Shown one piece after another: positions 46,808-57,026 of a stretch of DNA of 64,000 bases. A model generated the notes under the pieces. That model saw only the letters and a list, made by a program, of their open reading frames with translations, searched no databases and had not been told where the DNA came from. Numbering within the stretch: position 1 is the first letter of the stretch; each line of letters starts with the position of its first letter. A program made the position numbers and the translations under genes. Origin of the DNA: Zizania palustris (taxonomy: Eukaryota > Streptophyta > Magnoliopsida > Poales > Poaceae); contig JAAALK010000289.1 in assembly GCA_019279435.1 (NCBI GenBank), positions 54,124,140 to 54,188,139 on the forward strand, read 5' to 3'.

Positions 46808-47160
46808 ATAAATATGAGACACTTTTAAAGGATAATTTAGAAGAAGTGACCGATAAGAGGTTGAAGGCTCTAGAGGCAATAGAGGAAGATAAAAGAAGAG
46901 TAGTTAGGGCCTACAACAAGAAGGTCAAGGCAAAATCGTTTCAAATCAACGACTTGGTGTGGAAGACGATTTTACCATTAGGCACTAAGAGCTCAAAATT
47001 TGGTAAATGGTCACCTAGTTGGGAAGGACCTTTTAAAGTAGTCGAAATCGCTTCAGGCAATGCATATGTCCTAGAGTCTTTACAAGGAGAGCGATTTCGA
47101 AGGGCTTTGAATGGTAGATATTTGAAAAAGTACTTCCCAAGTGTGTGGCAAAACACTTGA
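46808..47160 (+). pseudogene. G2 integrase C-terminus
   Basis: The frame runs from about KYETLLKDNLEEVTDKRLKA to KYFPSVWQNT and TGA at 47158-47160. The DLVWKTILPLGTKS, SWEGPFKVVEI and LNGRYLKKYFP blocks are the GPY/F-type C-terminal domain of a Ty3/gypsy integrase of the G1 kind. Everything upstream is replaced by the inserted RT-E. The open frame extends upstream into the RT-E LTR by chance only. Confidence 0.85.
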
Positions 47161-47243
47161 AGTGTTAAAAGGACGATATTGAAAGTATAGCCCAAGGCAC
47201 ATCATGCTTTTAGCTCACTAAGTTTGCTAAAAGGCAGGGGGCA

Positions 47244-48501
47244 TGTGTTTATAACAAAAATTGCATTAATGGTCAAACTAGACAAATACTGAAAAATGGT
47301 ATTTTTGACCGAAAATGTGTCAAACCTGGCAAAGGCTGGTCTAACCGGCTATGGTAGGCCAGTCCAACCGGCCAGGTCCGGTCAGACCAGACCCATGGGC
47401 TCGGTCTTACCGGCTAGGGTTTAGAATATGGGCTCGGTTTTACCCAAATCCTATCTTAATAGGGTTTTGGCCACATCTTACTCTATCCCTAGCTAGGGAT
47501 AACCAGCCCACCACCATATAAATATTAGGAGCAAGGCCGATTCAAGGGCCCCTCTCTCTCCAATCTCGAAAATTCAAAGCCCTAGCTTTGAATCGCATTT
47601 ACTTTTCTACTTTTCTTTATTTTCCGCATCTTCGTTGGTTTGCTTGGAAGCCCTCCGTCTGCCGCGTCCGTAATCACGGTAATCCTTGCTGGTTCGCTTG
47701 TGAACCTCCCATTAATCCACATAACGGATTGCTATCTCTTTTATCGGTTTTTATCGCCCTACTCGGTAATTCGGCCCTCTGGCTGAATTGTGTTTGATCT
47801 CTTATTGTCTTTGCAGAATAATTGTCTCCTCGAACACCTACACAAAATTTGGAGGTGATCATATCTTGTTTGCTAGGCCATCTGAATTTTTATAAATGGG
47901 ATCTGTAGCCGCTGGTCCAACCTGTGGCGTAGGGCTGGTCTGACTGGAGGCCCTTCGTCAGGCTGTTTTCGGCAACGACCGGTCAGACCAAGGGCACCCC
48001 GCCAGTCCGACCGGGATCCTCCACACTCCATTCGCTGGAGGTTTGCGTGCTAGAGATTGCACGCGTCGAAGCCTGCCACGCTAGTCCGACCGGGAGTACC
48101 TCGCCAGTCTGACCGAGACCCTCCGCACCATGCCGGAGCCCACCTCGCAGCTACCTTCGGGACGCGCTCCTGAAGCCCCTCCGCACACCCGATCCGACCG
48201 AGGTCATACCTCTGGTCCGACCGGGCTTGAGGCCGAAGGTGGCCTAGGGACCCTTCGGACAATCTTCGGTTTAACTCCGAATTGGCCGATTCCAGGTATT
48301 TTAATCGTTTTGCTACTATTTACATTGTTACTAGTACTTTTTGGCCAATTGGATTGAAATATAAATTATTTATCTGATTGCCTGGTGACTCCAAATCCAT
48401 TGTCACTATCCAGGGTAGTCAGAACGCGGCGTCAATATCATTGCGATACTTTTGGACATCGCACCAGCCCAAGTGCGGGGGCGCATTTCTGCGTCAACAC
48501 A
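47244..48501 (+). repeat. G2 3' LTR
   Basis: A purine tract (AAAAGGCAGGGGGCA) ends at 47243. The LTR starts TGTGTTTATAAC and ends GCGTCAACACA at 48501, for 1258 bp. A TATA box (CATATAAATATTAGG) is at about 47515-47529. Many GGTCNGACCGG/CCGGTC-type motifs in both orientations lie at 47330-47440 and 47900-48240. It shares its middle with the G1 LTR at 34598-35545. No gene is seen within it. Confidence 0.82.
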
Positions 48502-49288
48502 GAGCTTGAGGCAGCCCCTCTCAACTTCGGCGACGACCGGCTCCTGACTCCCTCCGTTGATGTGGTTGCGGCTTGGGAGGCCTTCTAACCAGCTTGGAGA
48601 GCTGAAGGCCGATCAGCTATCAAGGCATGGATTGATGAAGGACTCCGCCAAAAACATGCGCGGTCGCAGCCTTCTAGCAGTCGGCCTCCTTCAGACCCGA
48701 AGGTTTAGTTCTCCTTATGACCCCAATTATGTAAAAACTTGTGCTTTAATCCTTTTATGAATGAAAAGACTTATTTGGAAATGGTTTTAGGCTTTCCAAC
48801 CTTTTTTGGATGATCTCAAAGTGCTAGAGATTAACGAAGAGCTTCGCCTGCAATGGGACACCTTCGTAACACTAAGACTTCACAAGCGTCCTCGATTTTC
48901 AATTCCTCGGGGGAGCCCCAGGGAAGTTATACCCGATATATGTAAAGAAGTACTAGCTTATATTAAAAAGGAGGAAAAGGAAGTTAATTTAGAAACTTCA
49001 TCTTCTGAGGACATTGAATGGTCCGAAGAAGAAAATACTGCTAAAGAACAAGTAGAAAAGGACCCTGAACAACTTCGAAGCTAGGAAAGAAGCCCCGAGA
49101 GACTTCGAAGCTAGGCCGAACTTCAGCGAGAGCGAAAGGACTTCCGAGCTTCAAAAGAAAGGAAGAGGGTTAAGCATAAAGTTATTAAAACTCCTGGCTC
49201 CGGGACAAGTCGCCTTCGAAGTCATGCTAGTAGGTCTAGGGATCGAAGAGGTCTTCTTTTCCTTCTTGGTATAGATACTGATTTTTAA
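48502..49288 (+). pseudogene. RT-D antisense gene, C-terminal part
   Basis: The end of exon 4 (48502-48702) reads FGDDRLLTPSVDVVAAWEAF, then a TAA where related copies have Gln, then AWIDEGLRQKHARSQPSSS. An intron runs 48703-48790. Exon 5 (48791-49288) reads DDLKVLEINEELRLQWDTF to FLLGIDTDF. Unlike RT-A, RT-B and RT-E, this copy keeps a Gln codon (CAA) after EGLR. Two TAG codons (near 49083 and 49113) interrupt exon 5. Confidence 0.78.
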
Positions 49289-49559
49289 TGATGTAATGTA
49301 ATATGATCAGCCAATTAATATAATCTGTTTCAGAAGCATCACTTGATTGTTCCTTATTCTCCTGACACAATGATTGATATAACCAGCTGATGCTTCGCAT
49401 AACACTTGGTAATCATATTTTACTCTTTCGTAGAGTTCTTCGAACTGCACGTTCATATTGTGATGTTTATAAATTTCGGAACTAAGTTTACACTTGTAAG
49501 CTCCGATAACAGTCGCTTAGGACTTTAAAAAGTGTTTCATTGGGCCGGAGCCATGAAAC

Positions 49560-49891
49560 CTGATTGCTTGGTCGCCTACGACTCTTTAACAGATACTTCG
49601 AACCCGAAGTCCGGAAATCTGTTCTTTTAAAGTCCTTAGACTCTTCTATGGATCGTAACAAGCTTGAGCCTAGAATCCGTAGGGTTTGGCCACCTACAAC
49701 TCTTTTACAAATACTTCGAACCCGGAGGCCGGAAATCTATTCTTTGAAAGTCCTTAGACTCTTCTACGGATCCTAACAAGCCGGAGCCTGGAATCCATAG
49801 GATTTGGCCACCAACGGATCTTTTACAAATACTTCGAACCCGGAGGCCGGAAATAAGTTCTTTTAAAGTCCTTAGACTCTTCTACGGATCC
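49560..49891. repeat. RT-D spacer tandem repeat, left part
   Basis: Units of roughly 90-100 bp combine TTAGACTCTTCTACGGATCC, TAACAAGCCGGAGCCTGGAA and TTTGGCCACC with ACTTCGAACCCGGAGGCCGG. The array is cut at GATCC (49887-49891) by RT-C. The stretch 49289-49559 is non-coding. Confidence 0.75.
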
Positions 49892-50415
49892 TGTTGGGGG
49901 AGATAATCCCGATGGCCGGAGGGGCCCACCGCCTGGGGATTTGAAGCCAAGAATACCGGAGACCACCTTCCGGGAGAAGGCTGCCGGAGGCCGCCCCCCG
50001 GGAGAAGGCTTCCGGAGGCCGCCTTCCGGGAAGAAATTGCCGAGGGCCTCTCCCTCGGCCGCAGTAGCAAACCCGAAGAGAGCATTGGCGGGAAAAGGAT
50101 GAGGCTGACGTGCAGGGGGACAGGATCGCGATCCTCTGGCCCGTGTCGGGCGGCGCAGGCAGCGTTCGACACGGATGATACGCTGTCAGAGTCGAATCTT
50201 CTTGTCTGTACTGTATATAGTCCGTTTTGTCTGTACTATTGACCGGCGGTCGGCCGGGTAGTCGTTGGCGTTCCAGAGGCACTTGGCCTCTGGACGGGGC
50301 GCCTTATAAATACCCCCCCAACCACAGTTGTAAGGGACAGGCTCGAGAGGGCATTGAATACACTACTCCCATTTTCCACTAAGAAAACCTGCTGGTTCGA
50401 TCCATCGCACCAATA
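49892..50415 (+). repeat. RT-C 5' LTR
   Basis: 524 bp, TGTTGGGGGAGATAATCCCG to CGCACCAATA (last CA changed to TA). The TATA box TATAAATA is at 50305-50312. A 28-bp tandem repeat (CTGCCGGAGGCCGCC, then CTCCGGGAGAAGG) is present in about 2.5 copies at 49966-50035. Confidence 0.93.
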
Positions 50416-50435
50416 GTTGGCGCCGTCCGTGGGGA
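50416..50435 (+). other. RT-C primer-binding site, tRNA-Asp-like
   Basis: GTTGGCGCCGTCCGTGGGGA follows the LTR directly and is identical to the RT-B site on its own strand. It resembles the tRNA-Asp site of Tat elements with internal differences. Confidence 0.7.
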
Positions 50436-50480
50436 TCCTAGTCCGAAAACCTAGCATCCTCTACACTCATCCGTCCAAGC

Positions 50481-53400
50481 ATGTCGAGCCAGAAGGGAGC
50501 GAGCGCGGCCCCCCTGCGCAGGTCAGCTCGTACCGCCGGGGCCGAGCCCGCTTCAGCCACCGACCCCAACCCTCCGGCCCCCACCGTTACGCCCGTCGGG
50601 ACGGCGTTCTCGGTGGAGCCCCCCAGGCTCCGGAAGAGACGCTCGAAGCTCGGGGCACCGACGGTCTACCCGAACCGACCTCCGCCAACCTGGTCGGGTC
50701 ACCGGATGGGCCGCCGGAGCAGCGTCCCCTGGGCGGACCTCCAGTAGTGTCCCTTCGGACAGACTACGCCCGCTCGCGGGATCCCGATACCACTTCCGGC
50801 GGAAGCGGAAGTCAAGCTGATGCCCTGGCCGCCGAGAACGCTAGGCTGAAGGCGGAACTAGCCTTGTGGCGTCAAGAAGCGTCGCTCCGACCTCCGGCCC
50901 CTCCGGAGCCCTTTCGCGCCGCGAAAGCCATGGTCACGGAGTTAAGCGACGACGAGAATCCTCCGGGCGAGGAGAACGCGTCTTATGACGAGGATTCTCC
51001 CCTGCACCCGGATCTCCAGAGAGTGCGCTTCGGTTCGAACTTTCGCGCCGCCAAGCTCCCTAAGTACTCTGGGGACTCCGACCCCGGTGAATTCTCTCGC
51101 TCGTACGCCCTGGCGATAGAGGCGTCCGGGGGAATCCAGGACACCATGGCCAAATGCTTCCCCTTGGCGCTCGAAGGAATCGCCCTCCGGTGGTTCTGGT
51201 CCCTCTGACCAGGAACTATTCACTCGTGGGAGCAGCTAAAGAAGAAGTTCGTCAACAACTTCCAAGGGACTTTCGTGGCCCCCATGTCCACCGGGAGCCT
51301 CTTCCAAGTAAAGCAGCAGCCCGGGGAAACCTTGCGGCAGTACTCCCAGCGCTTCGCACACACCAAGGCCCAGATCAAGGGGCTCTCGGCTTCCTCCGTC
51401 ATCGATGCGGCCCGAGAAGGCGTCACCCACCCCGGCCTCCTTGACAAGCTCCACCGGAAGCCTATCTCTTCTGTGGCGTAGCTTATGACGTACTTTGAAG
51501 AATACGCTCGGTCCGAGGAGGGCCAGATACGCCGGCAAGCGATGGTAGTCCCCGTCCGGGCCCCGAGCGCTAGGACATTCGAAGCGCCCCCAGATTCCAG
51601 CCGAGGCGAGCGTCACGCTCCCGACTTCCACCGCCCGGTGCCCACTCGGCGGGACCTCGTCCACCGGGACTCTCGGAGAAGCCAAAAGCACTTTCGGGGG
51701 GAAGTCCTCAGTATCACCTCCCAAGCGCCCGCCAAGCACCTTCACACGCCCGGCGACAATCGCCAGGTCGGACCCAAGCCTCCGGCGCCCTCCAGAGGAA
51801 CCTTCTACTGCAGCGTCCACGACGCGAACCGGAGCCACGACACCGACTCTTGCCGGACCATACTCGCTCTTCGCAGCGACTACCTCGAGCGTAATGCCGG
51901 TCGCGACTCCTCCGACCGGGGGAATCCTGCCCCTCGGCCAGAAGCAGTCCAAGTAGTCGGGCGCCGCGACGAGCCGGAAGCCGTGACCCCGGTCGCGGAG
52001 TTCGGCGGGGTCCCGGCCCCCAAGATGGAAGCCGCCCCAGACCGAGGCAAGTGAGTGGTCCTCCCCATATCCGGAGGGGGAGCCCTGGGAGCTCTGTCCA
52101 AGCGGCAGCGTCGAGACTACGTCCGGGAGGTCGGGCATATCGGCACGTCCGGCCCCTCGACCCTCCCGGAGTGGTCCCACGTCCCCATCACCTTCACCGC
52201 CGAAGATGCCGCCGGAGTCATGTTCCCGCACGCCGATCCACTCATCATTTTGGCGGACATCGCCGGGTCCGAGGTGCGTCGCATTCTGGTCGACGGGGGG
52301 AGTTCCGCTGACATCATCTTCGTGTAGGCCTTTGATCAGCTGTGCTTATCGCGCAAGCACCTGTTACCGGCTTCGCGCCCGCTCCAAGGTTTCGCGGCCC
52401 CCCCGCTCGACGCGCTCGGCCAGGTCCTGTTGGAGGTGACTTTCGGCAGCGCACCCCGCCAGCGCCGCGAAGAGATCTTGTTCGATGTCGTCGACGCTCC
52501 GTACACCTACAACGCCATCTTCAGGCGAGGGATACTCAACCGCTTCAGTGCCATCGCCCACCACAACTATCTCTGCCTCAAAATGCAGACTCCCGGAGGG
52601 GTCTTATCCGTCCTGGGTGACCAAGCCGCAGCGCGCCGGGTCGAGTACGGCCATTCAGCGCCGCTCGAGCCGCGGCAGGTCCACAGTGTCCGCGGAGGCG
52701 CCGATGAGGCCGACCTCACAGACAGCACTGATCCTGGCCAGAAGGGGCGCCCCGCCAAACCTCTCCCGGAGGGGGAAATCATCACCAAGACCTTGATCCA
52801 GGGAGGAAAAGAGTACCCGATCAAGTTCGGAGGGGGCTTGGAGCCGAAGGTTTCAGAGCAGCTCGAGGCCATCATCCGCGGCAACCTTGACATCTTCGCG
52901 TGGTCTGACGAAGACATTCCCGGCGTCGACCGATCGATCATCGAGCACTCACTGGTCGTCGATCCGAAGGCACGGCCGGTTCGCCAGGGGCTCCGGAGGC
53001 TATCCACCGAGCGGGCCGAGCTTGCCAAAGCAGAGACCGACAAGCTGCTCCGAGCGGGGGTCATCCGAGAAGTGAGTCATACCGATTGGTTGTCCAACCC
53101 TGTTTTTGTCCAGAAGAAAACATCTGGCAAATGGCGCATGTGTATCGACTTTACCTATCTGAATAAAGCTTGCCCCGTGACCCCTACCCCCTGCCTCGCA
53201 TCGACCAGCTCGTTGATTCCACGGCTAGAGCTAAACTACTCAGCTTCCTCGACGCTTGTTCAGGATACCACCAGATTTGGCTGAAACCCGAGGATCAAGT
53301 GAAGACCAGTTTTGTCACTCCGGCCGGAGTATTCTGTTACCTCCGAATGCCCTTCGGCCTCCGTAACGCCGGCGCCACCTTTTCAAGGTTAATTTCCAAA

Positions 53401-56019
53401 GCCTTAGGTCATCAGCTAGGGCGCAATGTAGAAGCCTACATGGACGACATCGTCATCAAAAGCGCCTCCAAGAGTCACCACGGCTCGGACATAGCCGAGA
53501 CCTTCGACAGCCTCCGGCGGTGCGGCATCCGGCTCAATCCAGACAAGTGCGTCTTCGGAGCGCGCGCGGGCAAGCTTCTCGGGTACCTCGTCTCCAGCCG
53601 GGGCATCGAGGCCAGTCCAACGCAAATCCAAGCACTGCAGAACATGGCCCCCCCCAGAACCTCAAGCAAGCACAAAAGCTGGCCGGGCGGTTGGCCGCCC
53701 TCGGTCGATTTCTCGCCAAGTCAGCGGAACGAAGTCTGCCCATCTTCAAGGCGCTCCGAAGTTCTAAGCATTTTGAATGGACCCCTGAGTGCCAGGATTG
53801 TTTCCAGCAAATCAAAGATTACCTCTCCGGCCTCGTAGCCCTCGCCACACCCCGGGCCGACAGCCCTCTGTTGGTTTACCTCGCCGCCTCTGGCAATGCG
53901 GCGAGCGCGGCCTTGGTTCAGGAAGAGGAGCTCGCCGGGAAGCTGATCCAGCGCCCCGTCTACTTCGTTTCCGAGGCCCTGACCGAAGCTAAGGCTCGGT
54001 ATTCCGAGCTCGAGAAGGTGGCTTACGCCCTCGTCATGGCCTCCCAGAAGCTCGGGCATTACTTCCTGGCCCACGACATCATCATCCCAACCGCCTACCC
54101 GCTCGACGACATGTTCCGGAACAAGGACGCCACCGGCCGCATCGGGAAATGGGCGGTGGAATTGGCCCCGTTCGGGATCTCTTTCGTCGCCCGGACAGCC
54201 ATCAAGTCCCAAATCCTCGCCGACTTCGTCGCGGAGTGGACGAGGGCCCGGGACCACGCGAGCACCGACGCAAGCGAGGGGATCTGGACCGTCTTTTCGG
54301 ACGGTGCTTACCAGGCCTCGGGGGCTGGGGCCGGAGCAGTCATTGTCTCCCCGTCCGGCCAGCAGGCCCTGTATTCCGCCCGGCTAAGTTTCAAGGCCAC
54401 CAACAATATCGCCGAGTATGAAGGAGTCCTCTTGGGACTTCGCAAGGCGCTCGCATTGGGATCCGCCCGTGTGGTCGTGAAGACCGATTCCCAAGTGGTC
54501 GCCGGGCACATCGACAAGAGCTTCCGGGCAAAGCACCCGGACCTCGCTTCCTACCTCGACTCCATCCGCAAGTTCTAAGTATCCTTCAAAGGTATCTCCG
54601 TCCAGAACATCCCCCGAGGCGACAATGCCCAAGCAGATGCCCTTGCCAAGGCCGGGGCCGGCGCTCAAGCCCTACCGCCAAGGGCTTTTTTGAAGAACTC
54701 GCTCAACCTTCGGCAGCCCCCCGCAGTGAGGCGTCCATCCCCGCCACCCCGGAGGAGCCCGAACCGTCGCCACGGCCGGCCCCAGTACTATGTACGGCCA
54801 GCACCGACTGGCGCGAGCCTATCCTGCGCACGCTCGCAGGCGGCGACGACGTCCATCCTAGCCCAGAGCAAGCTCGCCTGCGACTCCGCGCAAGGTCATT
54901 CGACGTTATCAATGGAATTCTGTACAAATCCGGAGTATGCTCCCCCCTCCTTCATTGCGTCTCGCACTCGGACGGCGTTGCCATGCTCCGAGAGATACAC
55001 GAAGGGCTGTGTGGTAGTCACTTAGCTCCGCGGGCCCTCGCGGGCAAAGCTCTCCGGCAAGGCGTGTACTGGCCCACTATCGTTGCCGACGCCGAAGAAC
55101 TCGTCCGCACCTGCCGGGTTGCCAATGGATGGGCCGCCGCAGTCACCGCCCTCCAGCAAGCTTGCTACCTATCCCCCCCGTGTGGCCTTTGGCCCGTTGG
55201 GGCATGGACCTCATTGGTCCACTCCCCAGAGCAAGGGAAAACCTGCGCTTCGCCGTGGTCGCCGTCGAATACTTCTCCAAGTGGGTTGAAGCGGAGCCAC
55301 TGACTACCATCACATCCCGCAGTGTCCAAAAATTTTTCTGGCAGAATATCGTGTGCCGTTTCAGAGTACCCAAGCAGCTCACATTGGACAACGGCACGCA
55401 GTTCGACATGGGCACCTTCCGGGCATTCTGCGATGAGCTGGGAGTTCAGCTTTGCTTCGCAGCCGTGCGACATCCCCAGTCTAACGGAGCCGTGGAGCGA
55501 GCTAATGGGCACATCCTGTCAGGCCTCAACAAGCGCATCGTCGGTTTGGCCAGAGGAGTGTGGCCCGACGAGCTACCCAAGATCTTATGGTCTATCCGGA
55601 CGACCGTTTCTCGGGCCACCGGCTTCACCCCGTTCCGCCTCTTGTTTGGCGACGAAGCAATGACACCAACAGAGCTCCGCGCCGGTTCACTGCGCGTCGT
55701 AGCGCCCGAAGCCGAAGATGAGCGCGCCGTCTCCCTCGACCTGGCCGAAGAGACGCGGCCGCGCGCCGTCGCCAACCTGTCCCACTATAAGAAAGAGACC
55801 AAGGGGTGGTATGACACCAGAGTTAAGAGCAACGAGTTCCAGCCAGGGCACCTCGTCCTCCGCGCAGTGGTCGCCCCCACCAAGTTGGGCAACAAGTGGG
55901 AAGGACCATACATTGTCACAAAGTCCGGACGACCAGGATCCTACCGACTCGCTACCCTGGAAGGCGAAGAGCTGAAGCATACTTGGCATGCCAAGCACCT
56001 GAAGCGCTATTTTCCATAA
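50481..56019 (+). pseudogene. RT-C gag-pol polyprotein, broken
   Basis: It starts MSSQKGASAAPLRRSARTAG at 50481. A frame change before about 50740 leads into the gag core (SYALAIEASGGIQDTMAKCF). A CHHC finger (FYCSVHDANRSHDTDSC) is near 51808, and the protease (VDGGSSADIIF, intact) near 52288. The reverse transcriptase has YMDD at 53437-53448. RNase H, archaeal-type RNase H (FSDGAY, AEYEG, TDSQVV) and integrase (HEGLCGSHLAP, LDNGTQFD, GAVERANG) follow, ending RYFP at 56019. Stops are at 51206, 51479 (CAG to TAG), 52052 (CGA to TGA), 52325 (CAG to TAG) and 54576. Frame losses lie near 53178, 53655, 54670-54780 and 55115. Confidence 0.92.
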
Positions 56020-56117
56020 CACCGCCAATGTATTTTACTCGCGGCCGCCGCCGCCTGTTGTTGTCTCCCAATTGTATAATAAAATATTCAGCCAAACGTT
56101 TCGCCCAAACGGAGCAG

Positions 56118-56870
56118 CGATTCCAGGCATCTCGCATTCGGGTTCCGAGCTCCGGCTCGACGCGCCCTCGCATTCGGGTTCCGAGCTCCGGCTCGACGCA
56201 CCCTAACTTTCGGGTTCCGAGCTATGACTCGACGCGCCCTCGCATTTAGGCTCCGAGCTATGACTCGACGCGCCCTCGCATTCGGGTTCCGAGCTCCGGC
56301 TCGACGCACCCTAACTTTCGGGTTCCAAGCTATGACTCGACGTGACCTCGCATTTAGGTTCTGAGCTCCGGCTCGACGCACCCTAACTTTCGGGTTCCGA
56401 GCTCCGGCTCGACGCACCCTAACTTTCGGGTTCCGAGCTATGACTCGACGCGCCCTCGCCTTTAGGCTCTGAGCTATGACTCGACGCGCCCTCGCATTTG
56501 GGTTCCGAGCTCCGGCTCGACGCACCCTAACTTTCGGGTTCCGAGCTCCGGCTCGACGCACCCTAACTTTCGGGTTCCGAGCTATGACTTGACGCGCCCT
56601 CGCATTTAGGCTCCGAGCTATGACTCGATGCACCCTCGCATTCGGGTTCCGAGCTCCGGCTCGACGCACCCTAACTTTCGGGTTCCGAGCTCCGGCTCGA
56701 CGCACCCTAACTTTCGGGTTCCGAGCTATGACTCGACGCACCCTCGCATTTAGGCTCGACGCGACCTCGCATTCGGGTTCCGAGCTCCGACTCGACGCAC
56801 CCTCACTCTCGGGTCCCGAGTTCTGACTCGAAGCACCCTCGCTTTTAGGCTCCGAGCTCCGGCCTGACGT
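56118..56870. repeat. 36-bp minisatellite in the RT-C spacer
   Basis: About 20 copies of a 36-bp unit (CTTTCGGGTTCCGAGCTCCG followed by GCTCGACGCACCCTAA) occur in two alternating variants, one with CTCCGGCTCGACGCACC and one with CTATGACTCGACGCGCC. Its position corresponds to the 60-bp repeats of RT-A, RT-B and RT-E. The long minus-strand open frame across it (Arg-rich 12-residue repeats) is a product of the period being divisible by three. Flanks 56020-56117 and 56871-57026 are non-coding. Confidence 0.9.
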
Positions 56871-57026
56871 GGCGTGCATTCTCCGCACTCTCTCTCCTGA
56901 ACTACTTAGCGCCCAGCCGGTACACCAGCTGCCCGCTAAGGGGGGGGGATGGAGGAGAAGGAGCAAGGCGCGGACTGCAGCAAGCACATAAAGCATACAA
57001 TGTTCATTACAAATCAGAGAAGAAAA

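Noticed and set aside
51236..52231. A 331-codon minus-strand open frame opposite RT-C gag/protease
   Set aside because: It is a shadow of the GC-rich gag-pol coding strand. The true antisense gene of this element lies at 57027-60724.
56088..56996. A 302-codon minus-strand open frame of Arg-rich 12-residue repeats
   Set aside because: It is the translation of the 36-bp minisatellite. The period is divisible by three so the frame cannot close, and there is no start context or family resemblance.
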